From the NCBI RefSeq assembly GCF_963378095.1, contig NZ_OY726397.1, positions 3,596,001 through 3,660,000 on the forward strand: a DNA stretch of 64,000 nt, in the 5' to 3' direction. This document shows, piece by piece, positions 19,325 to 28,152 of this stretch. Made by a program: the position numbers and the translations under genes. The notes beneath the pieces are model-generated. The model was not told the origin of the DNA and did not search any database. It saw only the letters and a list, made by a program, of their open reading frames with translations. The DNA comes from Mycolicibacterium sp. MU0053 (GTDB taxonomy: Bacteria > Actinomycetota > Actinomycetes > Mycobacteriales > Mycobacteriaceae). The first letter of the stretch is position 1, and every line of letters starts with the position of its first letter.

Positions 19325-19689
19325 GGGGCTGAACGGTTTCGACTTCGCGCATCGAATCAAGGGAAGCGTGCCGGTGCAGGCAAGAGACCACCGTAAGCGT
19401 CGTTGCAACCAATTAAGCGCCGATACAAATCAGCGCGACTACGCTCTCGCTGCCTAAGCGAAGCTAGTCCGTCAGACCGGGAACGCCCTCGCCCCGGACC
19501 CTGGCGTCATCTAGAGGGATCAACCGATGAGTTCGGTCGCGGGACTGATCGGGACAACCAACAGCGACTGGGATCGTCATCTCGGCTTGTTCGCGTGACC
19601 GGGAGATCCGAGTAGAGACCTAGCGAACTGCGCACGGAGAAGCCTTGAGGGAATGCCGTAGGACCCGGGTTCGATTCCCGGCAGCTCCA
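19325..19689 (+). ncRNA. ssrA: Transfer-messenger RNA (tmRNA)
   Basis: Ends pair as a tRNA-like acceptor: GGGGCTG at 19325-19331 with CAGCTCC at 19682-19688, including the G3:U70 alanine identity pair. The 3' part has a T-arm (GGGTTCGATTCCC). The conserved ACGGTTTCGAC follows the acceptor strand. The tag frame runs 19419-19457 and encodes ADTNQRDYALAA followed by TAA, a mycobacterial-type degradation tag; the first GCC is the resume codon. CCA is not encoded. It works with SmpB, encoded at 24580-25080, to rescue stalled ribosomes. A strong terminator lies just downstream. Confidence 0.97.
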
Positions 19690-19707
19690 CAATCGAAGAT
19701 GCAGGCC

Positions 19708-19735
19708 AGGCCCCCCGGAAACGGGGGGCCTTTCT
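19708..19735 (+). terminator. Rho-independent terminator of ssrA
   Basis: AGGCCCCCC and GGGGGGCCT pair around a six-base GGAAAC loop, followed by TTTCTT. It begins 19 bases after the 3' end of the mature tmRNA. The stem of nine G:C-rich pairs is very stable. Confidence 0.9.
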
Positions 19736-19951
19736 TGTGTCGTCATGGCAGTCGGGTCCTGACCCGCCTCGAGCGGCACGAATTTCGCAAAACCTGCCGA
19801 ACACGTCGGCAAAGGGCGAATAGTCATCAGAGGTAGAACCCACGCTAGGAAGGCCGAACGATCATTCGACGAGATCATGTCTCGTCCGGGCGGTGCCCAG
19901 CTTCAAACTCCTGAGCGCGCCCCACGGGCAGCAATCACCTCAGGAGAAGTC

Positions 19952-20668
19952 ATGACCATCGCTCACCCCACCCGTGCCAGTTGGCCTCGGGTCCGAACCA
20001 TCGCCGCCGGCCTGCTGGCCGCGATTGCGCTCGCCGTCGGCATGGTCGCCAACCCGGCACCGGCGCACGCCGCTGACCAATTCATCGGGCTGGCGCTGGG
20101 CTACATCAACGAGAATCCCCCGGTGACGATGGCCGGGGGTTCGGCGATCAGCGCCACCCAGGACCAGGCCGGCACCGGCGCGTTGACGAATTGTTCGGGC
20201 AACGGCGGCAACCACTGCGTCACGCAGGTCATCGCCAAGAACGAGTGCGCCGCGGCCGCCTCCAACGACTACGGCGAGATGACGGGGGCATCCGACCCGT
20301 CGCTCGGCGCCGCCCAGAGCAAGGCCAAAGCCAAGCTGCAAAGCCAGCAGGGCGCGAAGGTCATCGTGTCGGGTTGCGCGGATGGCGGCACCCCGCCGCC
20401 GCCGAACGAGCCGCCACCCGCGCCGAAGCAGGGGCCGACGGTGTCGTTCGACCCGATCGTGGGCGGCCTCGTGGCTCACATCACCGACCGCAGCGGAGTG
20501 GCGTCGCAGTGCACGTACGTGACGGACAACTTGAACCGCAGCTTCGCGCTAGGCGCCAACGCCACCTACGACCTCAGGATCGTCCCGGCCATCCCGCGTT
20601 TCCGGGATTGGACCGTCACGATCACCTGTGACAACGGAACCAGCACGACGGTGACGACGTTCTTCTGA
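19952..20668 (+). CDS. Exported DUF4189-type protein with C-terminal beta domain
   Basis: A 238-residue secreted protein. The signal peptide covers about residues 1-39 (TIAAGLLAAIALAVGMV, cleavage near APAHA-ADQF). The first domain resembles DUF4189: FIGLALGYI, a CVTQVIAKNECAAAASNDYGE core, and ALGAAQ-like repeats ending VIVSGCADGG with paired Cys. A Pro-rich linker (TPPPPNEPPPAPKQGP) joins a second domain of about 75 residues with two Cys, rich in beta strands and ending TVTTFF. ATG 19952 has AGGAGAAGTC upstream. Cell-surface or secreted role unknown; the C-terminal domain occurs in other mycobacterial exported proteins. Confidence 0.82.
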   Translation: MTIAHPTRASWPRVRTIAAGLLAAIALAVGMVANPAPAHAADQFIGLALGYINENPPVTMAGGSAISATQDQAGTGALTNCSGNGGNHCVTQVIAKNECAAAASNDYGEMTGASDPSLGAAQSKAKAKLQSQQGAKVIVSGCADGGTPPPPNEPPPAPKQGPTVSFDPIVGGLVAHITDRSGVASQCTYVTDNLNRSFALGANATYDLRIVPAIPRFRDWTVTITCDNGTSTTVTTFF

Positions 20669-20811
20669 GCCCGCAGTCCTCACGGTGAACTCGACGGATC
20701 GATCACCGAAATTCACTGTGAGGGTCGCGCTTCGCGAAGTTCCGCAACCCGGGCGGGGTGTTCGACGCGGATACCGCCGAATGCATCACCATGCCGGCTC
20801 GTTGCCGCAGC

Positions 20812-21495
20812 TCACTCCCCCGGCGCCGGCTCCATCGAGCCGAGGTAATACGTCTCGTCCCCGCTCGGGTAGCCGCCGCCGCTGGTGGCGATGTGGACAT
20901 GGTCGTAGTGGTTGAGCGTTTCCGACCCGTAGTCCGCGGTCCAGCTCGGCGCGCCGATGCCCGGGTAGTAGCCCTGCCGCCAGATCACGTGAATGACGCC
21001 CCAGCGCTCGGCGTTGGCCAGCGCCAAGCCCGCGATCTGGTTCCCCAGTTCGATGCCCTTGTCGGAGCCGTGGTTCGGGATCATCACGTCGATCGCCAAC
21101 CCGTTCGGATGCCACTGCAGGGCGTCCTGCCGGTACCCGCCGATGGTCTTGATCTCGGGGAACATCACGCTGATGGCGCGCGCCGCCCAGATGGTCCGCA
21201 CCTGCAACCCCGCCTCCGGCGCCACGCTCGAGGCGGGCAACTCGAATTGGAAGTCGCGGGCCGCGGCGACGGGCGAGCTGGCCGCCAGCAGGTCCGCCTC
21301 GGCGGGACTGACGATCCGGGGCGCATTCGAGGGCGCGGCTTCCGGCGCGGTCGGGATGGCCGCCGCGGTGTCGACGCGCGCCACGGGCTGCGCACCCTGG
21401 GCATAGAGCATGCCGCCCGAGACGAGCACCGAGACGCCGAGGACGAACAAACGTCCCCGGTGACTGGCTAACAGGTTGCGGCCCACGGACAGCAC
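20812..21495 (-). CDS. Exported protein with peptidase-like (ARB_07466-type) C-terminal domain
   Basis: A 227-residue protein with an N-terminal signal-anchor (RLFVLGVSVLVSGGMLYAQG), an Ala/Pro-rich stretch, and a C-terminal domain of about 130 residues. That domain contains IGGYRQDALQWHPNGLAIDV, MIPNHGSDKGIELGNQIAG and HYDHVHIATSGGG. The H..D and HYDHVH residues match metal-peptidase-like (M15-related) exported mycobacterial proteins such as Rv0320, as I recall. A role in cell-wall processing is possible but unproved. The GTG at 21495 was used; a GTG three codons later is an alternative. Confidence 0.8.
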   Translation of the reverse strand: MLSVGRNLLASHRGRLFVLGVSVLVSGGMLYAQGAQPVARVDTAAAIPTAPEAAPSNAPRIVSPAEADLLAASSPVAAARDFQFELPASSVAPEAGLQVRTIWAARAISVMFPEIKTIGGYRQDALQWHPNGLAIDVMIPNHGSDKGIELGNQIAGLALANAERWGVIHVIWRQGYYPGIGAPSWTADYGSETLNHYDHVHIATSGGGYPSGDETYYLGSMEPAPGE

Positions 21496-21606
21496 CTTAC
21501 TGCCATGTCCGGCACTGGTATGGCAATCCCCACCAGAGATTTGACCCCATTGGGCCGGTCTGGTTTGGTGGCCGGTTCCAGGGGTTGCTTCGTTTGGAGT
21601 GATGCA

Positions 21607-21789
21607 GTGAGCAGGGCAGCCAGTCGGCAGACGCCGACCCGTCGGCCAGCAGAGTTGAAAGATCTCACGTTGTTGGTCACCGTTCCCGGTGACCCGCAGT
21701 CGGTGCGGGTGTTCACCGACGCGGAAAGCGACGACGCGAATACCTACGCCGCCGAAACCGGCGGCCAGCTGACCCGGCTACCGCGGTAG
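21607..21789 (+). CDS. Conserved small hypothetical protein (60 aa)
   Basis: A 60-residue protein from GTG 21607, which has GGAG nine bases upstream. A basic Arg/Pro N terminus (SRAASRQTPTRRPAELKD) leads into a single strand TLLVTVPGDPQSVRVFTDAE and a helix NTYAAETGG. The frame continues upstream to ATG 21505, but that extension lies in the promoter region of the divergent exported protein and looks unnatural. No domain is recognised. It is 34 bases ahead of the next small gene in the same direction. Confidence 0.6.
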   Translation: MSRAASRQTPTRRPAELKDLTLLVTVPGDPQSVRVFTDAESDDANTYAAETGGQLTRLPR

Positions 21790-21823
21790 CTTTTGGTACG
21801 GCAACCAGGAAAGGGCACGACCA

Positions 21824-22063
21824 ATGGCAACCAAGCGGTGGAGCGATCTCTCGACCAGGGCCAAAGCCGGCATCATTCTCGTCGCGGCGGTGGACGCGGG
21901 GCTGCGGTCATGGGCGCTGCGGGACCTGGCTGCTCGCCCCAAGGATCAGGTCCGAGGACCCAAGTGGGCGTGGGCCGGCGGCATCAGCGTGCTCGGCACC
22001 TCCGGCGTGGTGCCGGTGGTCTATCTGGTCTGGGGCCGCACGAGACCGGCTCAGATCACGTAA
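21824..22063 (+). CDS. Small membrane protein (PLDc_N/DUF5652-like)
   Basis: A 79-residue protein with two hydrophobic segments, AKAGIILVAAVDAGLRSWAL and WAGGISVLGTSGVVPVVYLV, and a central RDLAARPKDQVRGPKWAW. The RP...VRGPKW...W pattern is typical of short actinobacterial membrane proteins related to the phospholipase D N-terminal segment. ATG 21824 has AGGAAAGGG upstream. It overlaps the end of the convergent isomerase-fold gene by 13 bases. Function unknown. Confidence 0.72.
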   Translation: MATKRWSDLSTRAKAGIILVAAVDAGLRSWALRDLAARPKDQVRGPKWAWAGGISVLGTSGVVPVVYLVWGRTRPAQIT

Positions 22064-22896
22064 TTGAGGTTGTCCACCACGCGTTGACCCACCTGCGCAT
22101 CGCCGTCAAATTCGATTGCGTCGGAGCGTGCCTCGCACAGTGGTCGGCCGCCGCACAGCCGGGTGAACTGCAGTCCGTCGAGCCGGATCACCGTCGTGGG
22201 TTCCGCGTTGAACTCATCGACCACCGCCGCGCGTCCCTCGACCGCGACGCGGATGACGCGCGCCATCGGCCCGGTCAACTCGATGGCCACCCGGGACCCG
22301 TCCGGCGCCTTGCCGAGCTTGCCGACCACGAAACCCATACTGGCCGCGATCTCGTCGAGCGCCAACCGGGCCGCGGGTCCGGCCAGCTCCGCATCGGACG
22401 ACGGCCGTCCCACCGCCTGCCGGATGTCCTGTTCGTGCATCCAGCAGTCGAACGTCCGGATCCGCATGAACCTGCCGTAGCTGTCCGGTCCGGCCGGTGT
22501 GGCGGTGACGCCGTTCCACACGTCCTCGCTCAGTTCCCGCAGTGCGGCCCGACGTTGGGCCAGGACTTCCCGGTAGCGCGTCAACATGGCCTCGGCACTC
22601 TCGTTGCGCAACGCCAGAATCCAGTGCTCGTTCAACTCGCCGATCGGGTTGCGGACATGGTCGAGCCCGGACACCTCGACGCCGGACTCCGGGGTGGGCG
22701 TGCCGGCCAGCATCGACTCGGTGCCGATGATGTGTGCCAGCACGTCGTGCACCGACCACCCCGGCAGCGCTGACGGCCGCTGCCAGTCGGCTTCGGGCAC
22801 GTTGGCCATCAACTGTTCGATGTCGTCCCACGACGCGAAGAGACCGTCGAGGACTTCGGCTTTGTCCAGCTCGAGAACCGGGCGGGGGCTGCTCAT
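22051..22896 (-). CDS. Maleylpyruvate isomerase-family (DinB-like) mycothiol-dependent protein
   Basis: A 281-residue protein of the TIGR03083 actinobacterial family. The N-terminal DinB-like four-helix bundle contains DIEQLMANVPEADWQRPSAL and PGWSVHDVLAHIIGTESML, where the HDVLAHI His is a conserved metal ligand. EQDIRQAVGRP is the second family motif. An SCP2-like C-terminal domain follows (LDGLQFTRLCGGRP, IEFDGDAQVGQRVV). Such proteins use mycothiol in isomerisation or conjugation. ATG 22896 overlaps the stop of the polymerase-domain gene (ATGA), so the two are cotranslated. A very long upstream frame is antisense and rejected. Confidence 0.85.
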   Translation of the reverse strand: MSSPRPVLELDKAEVLDGLFASWDDIEQLMANVPEADWQRPSALPGWSVHDVLAHIIGTESMLAGTPTPESGVEVSGLDHVRNPIGELNEHWILALRNESAEAMLTRYREVLAQRRAALRELSEDVWNGVTATPAGPDSYGRFMRIRTFDCWMHEQDIRQAVGRPSSDAELAGPAARLALDEIAASMGFVVGKLGKAPDGSRVAIELTGPMARVIRVAVEGRAAVVDEFNAEPTTVIRLDGLQFTRLCGGRPLCEARSDAIEFDGDAQVGQRVVDNLNYVI

Positions 22897-23855
22897 CCGC
22901 CGACCGTACCGCGCCGGGCGCGCGCGCGACGCTTGCCTTCGTGCATTGCGGCGACGCGGGCGACCGGAATGGTGCGACCGTGCTCGATCACCTCTTTCGG
23001 TAGCGCCTGCGGAGCGGGCATCGACTCGGCCCACGGATCGCGCCCGCCCAGCGCATCGAGGGCGGTGTGCAGCGTGAAGTCGCCCGGCGCGATCCGGTCG
23101 AGGTCCGACCATGCCACCGGAAACGACACCGGGGTGCCCGCCCGCAGCCGTGGGCTGTACACGGCCGCCACGGTCGCGCCACCGGCACGAGTGGCGTCCA
23201 CGAACACCTTCCCGGCGCGATCCTCGACGATGAACGCGGTGGTCGCGATCGCGGGATCGAGTGCTTCCGCGCGGGCCGCCAGGGCGCGCGTGGCCGCGGC
23301 CACGTCGTCGACCGGGGCGCTGTCGTCGATCGGAACGAAGACGTGCAGGCCCCTGGAACCACTGGTCTTGACGGCGCCGGCCAACCCGCAGTCGGCGAGC
23401 GCCCGCCGCACCAGGTGCGCGACCGCCACCACGGCGGAGAAATCGGCGCCGGCCGGCGGGTCCAGATCGAGCACCAGATGCGTCGGCCGGTAGATGTCGG
23501 CGGCCAGGCCCAGCGTCGGGTGGTACTCGATGGCCCGCTGATTGGCCAGCCACAGCAGAGTGCGCCGGTCGTTGCAGAGGGCGTAGTGGATCTCGCGCTT
23601 GGAGGCCTCCGCCCAGATCGCCACCGTGGCCACCCAGTCCGGGGTGTACTTCGGGACGTTCTTCTGCATGAACGGGGCGCGCCCCCGCAGTGCCCGCAGC
23701 ACCGTCAGCGGTCGGTCGGTCAGCACCGGCAGCAGGCGATCGGCGACGGCGTCGAGGTAATCCACCAGGTCGCGTTTCGTGGCCTCGGCGTCCGGGCCCA
23801 GCGGTTGATCCAGGTTGGTCAGGTCGACGCCTGCGCGCTGCTCTCCCGCGGCCAT
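22893..23855 (-). CDS. Stand-alone LigD-type polymerase/primase domain protein (PolDom)
   Basis: A 320-residue archaeo-eukaryotic primase-like polymerase of the LigD PolDom family, without ligase or nuclease domains. The metal-binding LVLDLDPPAGADF (Asp at about 130 and 132) and the nucleotide-binding KTSGSRGLHVFVP (about 163-175) are clear. A W.DL segment (PVAWSDLDRI) carries the third acidic residue. Mycobacterial homologues such as PolD1/PolD2 fill gaps or add ribonucleotides in DNA repair. It shares a 22-base gap with the divergent proteasome-like gene and is coupled to the isomerase-family gene. Confidence 0.9.
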   Translation of the reverse strand: MAAGEQRAGVDLTNLDQPLGPDAEATKRDLVDYLDAVADRLLPVLTDRPLTVLRALRGRAPFMQKNVPKYTPDWVATVAIWAEASKREIHYALCNDRRTLLWLANQRAIEYHPTLGLAADIYRPTHLVLDLDPPAGADFSAVVAVAHLVRRALADCGLAGAVKTSGSRGLHVFVPIDDSAPVDDVAAATRALAARAEALDPAIATTAFIVEDRAGKVFVDATRAGGATVAAVYSPRLRAGTPVSFPVAWSDLDRIAPGDFTLHTALDALGGRDPWAESMPAPQALPKEVIEHGRTIPVARVAAMHEGKRRARARRGTVGG

Positions 23856-23877
23856 CCGCCCAGCCTACGATCGACGA

Positions 23878-24579
23878 ATGACCGTCGTCTTGGCAATTCG
23901 GTGCGTGAACGGGATCGTCCTGGCGTCCGACTCTCAGATCACCGACCCCGGTCGCGGTTTGAGTTACCCGGCGCAGAAACTGCATCCGCTCGGCGCACAC
24001 GCGGCGTGGGGCGGCAGCGGATCCCGCGCGGCGCTCTACGACATCGAACAGGTCTTCAACGACGAGGCCGACGCCATCATCGAGGAGAAGAACCTCGGGC
24101 ACGCCCTGCAGGCCAGGGTGCTGCCGATCCTCAAACACCACTACGAGAACTTCATCTCCGAGGTGCCGGGCCAGGAGGCGGCGGGCACCCCCGCGACCTA
24201 CATCCTGGCCGCCGGCTACGCCGGTGAGGTGCCGTTCATCGTGGACCTCGACCCGAACGGGCTCGTCGCACACCACGAGGAGACGGGTTTCCAGGCCATC
24301 GGGAGCGGCGCGCCGATGGCCCAGCAGGCGCACGCGCTGCTGTCCCATTTCCGGATGACCGAACGCGAGATCGATTACGGCGTGGTGGCCGCGCTCCGCG
24401 TGCTCGACGCGCTCGATGCGACCTCTCCGAGCGTGGGCGGCCCGATGGATCTGTGCCGGATCACCCCGGAGGGCGCGCACCATCTGTCACCGAAAGAGGT
24501 CGACGGTATACGGCGGCAGGTGGGTCGCTGGGTCGAACTCGAGCACCAGGCCCTCGATCGACTCTTCGACGGCAAGTAG
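23878..24579 (+). CDS. Proteasome-like Ntn-hydrolase-fold protein
   Basis: A 233-residue protein resembling 20S proteasome beta subunits: MTVVLAIRCVNGIVLASDSQ at the N terminus, then ATYILAAGYAGEVPFIVDLD, and GFQAIGSGAPMAQQAHALL. The residue after the initiator Met is Thr, as needed for an N-terminal nucleophile if Met is removed. The canonical Lys near residue 33 is not evident, so catalytic activity is uncertain. It is distinct from the PrcA/PrcB genes, which lie with pup elsewhere in mycobacteria. ATG 23878 is the second Met of a longer frame, whose first 21 residues look unnatural. Confidence 0.8.
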   Translation: MTVVLAIRCVNGIVLASDSQITDPGRGLSYPAQKLHPLGAHAAWGGSGSRAALYDIEQVFNDEADAIIEEKNLGHALQARVLPILKHHYENFISEVPGQEAAGTPATYILAAGYAGEVPFIVDLDPNGLVAHHEETGFQAIGSGAPMAQQAHALLSHFRMTEREIDYGVVAALRVLDALDATSPSVGGPMDLCRITPEGAHHLSPKEVDGIRRQVGRWVELEHQALDRLFDGK

Positions 24580-25080
24580 CTAGGGCATTCCCTTCGCGCG
24601 CCGCCCGAGTTCGCGGATGATCTCGCGATCGGCATCCCGACGGGCCAAATCCTGGCGCTTGTCGTGCGCCTGCTTACCGCGGGCCAGCGCCAACTCCACC
24701 TTGACCTTGCCGTCGATGAAGTACAGCGACAACGGGACCAGGGTGAGGTTGCCGTCGCGGATCTTGCCCACCAAGGTGTCGATCTGTCTGCGGTGCAACA
24801 ACAGCTTGCGGTTGCGCCGCGGGGCGTGGTTGGTCCAGGTGCCCTGCACGTACTCCGGGATGTGCAGATTGCGCAGCCAGATCTCACCGTCGTCGACGGT
24901 GGCGAACGCATCGGCCAGCGAGGCCTGGCCCTCGCGCAGGCTCTTCACCTCGGTGCCCTGCAGGACCACGCCGGCCTCGAAGGTTTCGAGGATCGCGTAG
25001 TGGTGCCGAGCCTTGCGATTGCTCGCGACAACCTTGTGGCCCAGCGCCTTCGCGCTGTCGTTCTTCTTGCTCTTGGCCAT
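24580..25080 (-). CDS. smpB: SsrA-binding protein SmpB
   Basis: A 166-residue tmRNA partner protein that brings tmRNA to stalled ribosomes. The oligonucleotide-binding barrel starts [20 protein letters not shown]. The motifs [21 protein letters not shown] and [11 protein letters not shown] are highly conserved, and the C-terminal basic tail ([19 protein letters not shown]) folds in the decoding centre. Its N terminus is extended by Lys-rich residues typical of actinobacteria. It is the last gene of a minus-strand run from prfB through ftsE and ftsX, four bases after ftsX. The tmRNA gene lies 5 kb away. Confidence 0.97.
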   Translation of the reverse strand: MAKSKKNDSAKALGHKVVASNRKARHHYAILETFEAGVVLQGTEVKSLREGQASLADAFATVDDGEIWLRNLHIPEYVQGTWTNHAPRRNRKLLLHRRQIDTLVGKIRDGNLTLVPLSLYFIDGKVKVELALARGKQAHDKRQDLARRDADREIIRELGRRAKGMP

Positions 25081-25083
25081 TCG

Positions 25084-25977
25084 CTACCTTCGCACGTACA
25101 GCCGCAGCGTGGCATACCCGGTCGCGGCGGCCATCGCCACACCGACCAAGAACAGGATCGGCGAAATGTAGAGAATGTCGGCGTAGTCGATCCGCGCGAT
25201 CAGGTTGGCTTGATAGAACTGGTCGAGGGCCTTCTCCAGGAACAGCGCCCGCACCAAGATCAACCCGATGACCGACAACACCACCCCGATGGTGGCGGCC
25301 AGCACCGCCTCGAGCAGGAACGGCAGCTGCGTGTACCAGCGACTGGCTCCGACCAGTCGCATGATGCCGATCTCGGTTCGTCTGGTGTATGCGGCGACTT
25401 GAACCATGTTCGCGATCAACAAGATTGCGCCGATGGCCTGCACCAGAGCCACCGCGAACGCCGCGCTGGACAACCCGTCGAGCACCGCGAACAGTCGGTC
25501 GATCAGATCCTTCTGGTTCAACACGTTGAGGACGCCGGGTTGGCCCGCGATCGCCTCGTCGAACTGCTTGTGCTGCTCGGGGTCGTCGAGCTTGACGATA
25601 AACGACGCCGGGAACGAATCCGTGCCCGCCACATCCTTGTATTGCGGGAACTTGGAGATGGCGTCCTCATACGCCGCGTCGCGGTTGAGGAAGCGCACCG
25701 AACGGACGTCATCAAGGTCCTCGATCTGCGCGCGCAGCGCCTTACAGGCGTCACCGCCGCAGTTCGGATCGTTGGCCGACACGTCGTCGGTGAGGAACAC
25801 CTGCGTCTCGACCCGGTCGAGGTAGATCGCGCGGGACTGGTCGGCCAACCGCACCACCAGCAGACCGCCGCCGAACAACCCGATCGAAATGGCCGTCGTC
25901 AGGATCATCGCGACCGTCATAGTCACATTTCGACGAAGCCCGGTCAGAACCTCGTTGAACAGGAAGCCAAAACGCAC
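25084..25977 (-). CDS. ftsX: Cell division ABC transporter permease FtsX
   Basis: A 297-residue permease-like protein with four TM helices. TM1 is [20 protein letters not shown]; a large extracellular domain (about residues 45-165, with Cys residues in [11 protein letters not shown]) binds the partner peptidoglycan hydrolase RipC in mycobacteria. TM2-TM4 follow, with the FtsX motif [20 protein letters not shown]. It converts ATP hydrolysis by FtsE into activation of wall hydrolysis at division. GTG 25977 shares its G with the ftsE stop TAG, so translation is coupled. Confidence 0.96.
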   Translation of the reverse strand: MRFGFLFNEVLTGLRRNVTMTVAMILTTAISIGLFGGGLLVVRLADQSRAIYLDRVETQVFLTDDVSANDPNCGGDACKALRAQIEDLDDVRSVRFLNRDAAYEDAISKFPQYKDVAGTDSFPASFIVKLDDPEQHKQFDEAIAGQPGVLNVLNQKDLIDRLFAVLDGLSSAAFAVALVQAIGAILLIANMVQVAAYTRRTEIGIMRLVGASRWYTQLPFLLEAVLAATIGVVLSVIGLILVRALFLEKALDQFYQANLIARIDYADILYISPILFLVGVAMAAATGYATLRLYVRR

Positions 25978-26666
25978 TATCGATCCATTCCGTAGACGCC
26001 GCGCTGCTCATCGCGGACCAGGCGGCCCAGCGACAGTTCGACCACGCGCTGGCGCATCGCATCGACGATGTGGTGGTCGTGGGTGGCCATCAGGACGGTG
26101 GTTCCGGTCCGGTTGATGCGCTCCAGCAGGTCCATGATGTCCTTGCTGGTCTCCGGGTCCAAGTTTCCGGTGGGCTCATCGGCCAGCAGCACCAGCGGGC
26201 GGTTGACGAACGCGCGGGCGATCGCGACCCGCTGCTGCTCACCACCGGACAGCTCGCCGGGCAGCCGGTTGGCCTTGCCCGAGAGCCCCACCATCTCCAG
26301 CACGTCGGGCACCACGCGGTTGATGGTGTCGGGGCGCTTGCCGATCACCTCGAGGGCGAACGCGACGTTTTCGAACACCGTCTTCTGCTGCAACAGCCGG
26401 AAATCCTGGAAGACGCAGCCGAGCACCTGGCGCAGGCTCGGGATGTGGCGGCCGGGCAGCTTGTTCACGTGGAACTTCGAAACCTGGATGTCGCCGGAGT
26501 TCGGGGTGTCCTCGGCGAGCAGCAATCGCATGAAGGTCGACTTGCCCGAACCCGACGGGCCGATGAGGAAAACGAACTCACCCTTGTCGATCTTGAGGCT
26601 CACATCATCGAGCGCGGGACGCGCCGATTGCTTGTACTGCTTGGTGACACGGTCCAGGGTGATCAT
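25977..26666 (-). CDS. ftsE: Cell division ATP-binding protein FtsE
   Basis: A 229-residue ABC ATPase that pairs with FtsX. Walker A is GPSGSGKST (about 36-44), the Q-loop is CVFQDFRLL, the signature is [14 protein letters not shown], Walker B is [13 protein letters not shown], and the switch His is in MATHDHH. The family N terminus ([11 protein letters not shown]) supports ATG 26666; a GTG directly before it at 26669 would add one residue. It lies within a run prfB - mscS - Pro-rich protein - ftsE - ftsX - smpB. Confidence 0.97.
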   Translation of the reverse strand: MITLDRVTKQYKQSARPALDDVSLKIDKGEFVFLIGPSGSGKSTFMRLLLAEDTPNSGDIQVSKFHVNKLPGRHIPSLRQVLGCVFQDFRLLQQKTVFENVAFALEVIGKRPDTINRVVPDVLEMVGLSGKANRLPGELSGGEQQRVAIARAFVNRPLVLLADEPTGNLDPETSKDIMDLLERINRTGTTVLMATHDHHIVDAMRQRVVELSLGRLVRDEQRGVYGMDR

Positions 26667-26705
26667 CACGGCACGCCAGTGTAGCGGGGCTCGGCGGCAG
26701 CGCGG

Positions 26706-27185
26706 CTACGGCGCGTTCGGCGGTGCGTCCGGGGCCGGCGCCTCGGCGGGGGCGGGCGGCGGCGGAAACAGATTCGGGAACAGGTTCGGCAACCCCGGCG
26801 GAGGTGGGGGCGTCGTCGTCGCGGTGGTCTCGGCCTCTTCGTCGGGCGGCGGCGGCACCTCCCCCGGTGTGGTCGTCGGCGTCGTCGTGGGGGTGGTCTC
26901 CGGCGCGGTGGTCTCCGTCGTCGTCGTCGTGGTCGGCGCTGTGGTGGTGGGCACGGGGGTCCGCACCCGGGTGCGCGGCACCCAGGTGTACTGCGGGTCG
27001 GGCACATAGCCCGGGGGCACCACCTGGGTGCCCGGATCCGGTGCGGGCGCCGGGGCGTAGGTGTAGTACGTCCACCACGTCGCGAAGAACGCGATCAGCA
27101 GCACCGCGGTGGAGGTCCGCACCCGACCGCCGAACAGATGAGTGGGCACCTTGAACTTGGGTTGGTCCGTGCGCTTACCTGCCAC
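26706..27185 (-). CDS. Pro/Thr-rich membrane-anchored protein of the ftsEX locus
   Basis: A 159-residue protein with one TM segment (TSTAVLLIAFFATWWTYYTY, about residues 24-43) and a long extracellular tail dominated by Pro and Thr: TTTAPTTTTTTETT, TPTTTPTTTPGEVPPPPD and a PPPPPGLPNLFPNLFPPPP stretch. The N-terminal [17 protein letters not shown] is conserved in its M. tuberculosis counterpart (Rv3103c, from memory). It begins 11 bases inside the end of the mscS gene and precedes ftsE. The Thr-rich tail would suit O-mannosylation and wall spanning. Function unknown; the locus suggests a link to division or the envelope. Confidence 0.82.
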   Translation of the reverse strand: MAGKRTDQPKFKVPTHLFGGRVRTSTAVLLIAFFATWWTYYTYAPAPAPDPGTQVVPPGYVPDPQYTWVPRTRVRTPVPTTTAPTTTTTTETTAPETTPTTTPTTTPGEVPPPPDEEAETTATTTPPPPPGLPNLFPNLFPPPPAPAEAPAPDAPPNAP

Positions 27186-28152
27186 CGTCGGACCCCTGCT
27201 TCTCGTCGCGCTTCGCACCGGCGGCCGACGGCAGGGTGTCCACCACGGGGTCGGCTCCAGTCGCCGTGACAACGCCTTCCTGGCTCAGCGCGCGCACCAC
27301 GAGCGCGCGTAGGCGTCGACCCACCTCGTATTGCTTGCCGGGCAAGGTGCGCGCCACCATGCGCAGGTTGACGTTGTCGATGCCGATGCTCTCCACCCCC
27401 ATCAGCGACGGCTCGTCGAGTAGCAGATCCTTCAAGTAGCGGTCCTCCAGCGACGCGCTGCCGACCTGGTGCAACACCTCGTTGACGCGGTTGATGTCGG
27501 CGGCCACCGGAACCGGGATGTCGATGACCGCGCGGGCCCAGTCCTTGGACATGTTCAACGACCTGACGATATTGCCGTTGGGGACCGTGAACACCTCGCC
27601 GTCGGAAGTGCGCAATTTGGTCACGCGCAGCGTGACCTCCTCGACCGTTCCGACCGCACCCTCGGCCGCGCCGAGCATATTCAGTTCCACCAGGTCACCG
27701 AAGCCGTACTGGCGCTCGGTGATGATGAAGAAACCGGCCAGCAGATCCTGGACCACCTTCTGGGCGCCGAAACCGATCGCGGCGCCCAACACCGCGGCCG
27801 GCGCCACCAGCGACCCGACCGGAATGTCGAGCACATTGGTGATCTGAACTGCCACGATCACGCTGAGCATCACGATCGCGACCCACGAGATCACCGAGGC
27901 CACCGCCTGCCGGTGCTTGGACGCCTCCGAGCGCACCAAGCCGTCGCCGGCCTGGAACCCCTCCTCGAGGCGTCGGGTCACCTTGCGCGACGCCCAGCCG
28001 ATGAAGCGCGCCGCCAGCAGCGCGCCGAGCACCATCAGCACGATCTGCAGCCCCTTGGCCAAAATCCATTCGCCCACGGTGCCGTGCCAGAAGTTGTGCC
28101 ACTTCTGCGCCCAGTCGAAGGCCAGCACGCTGGCCCCCGCGGTATCAGTCAT
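27175..28152 (-). CDS. MscS-family mechanosensitive ion channel
   Basis: A 325-residue MscS-like channel. About three N-terminal TM segments end in the pore helix [22 protein letters not shown]. The cytosolic vestibule includes [33 protein letters not shown] and a C-terminal alpha/beta domain. The pattern [11 protein letters not shown] is the MscS pore-helix signature. It starts eight bases before the end of prfB and overlaps the Pro-rich gene by 11 bases. It probably releases solutes on hypo-osmotic shock; an ion-specific role is not indicated. Confidence 0.9.
   Translation of the reverse strand: MTDTAGASVLAFDWAQKWHNFWHGTVGEWILAKGLQIVLMVLGALLAARFIGWASRKVTRRLEEGFQAGDGLVRSEASKHRQAVASVISWVAIVMLSVIVAVQITNVLDIPVGSLVAPAAVLGAAIGFGAQKVVQDLLAGFFIITERQYGFGDLVELNMLGAAEGAVGTVEEVTLRVTKLRTSDGEVFTVPNGNIVRSLNMSKDWARAVIDIPVPVAADINRVNEVLHQVGSASLEDRYLKDLLLDEPSLMGVESIGIDNVNLRMVARTLPGKQYEVGRRLRALVVRALSQEGVVTATGADPVVDTLPSAAGAKRDEKQGSDGGR

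Noticed and set aside
23815..23877. Longer start for the proteasome-like protein
   Set aside because: The 21 extra residues overlap the divergent PolDom start and would bury the Thr that should follow the initiator Met.
22051..24483. An 810-residue minus-strand frame
   Set aside because: Its C-terminal 281 residues are the isomerase-family protein; the rest is out-of-phase reading of PolDom and the proteasome-like gene.
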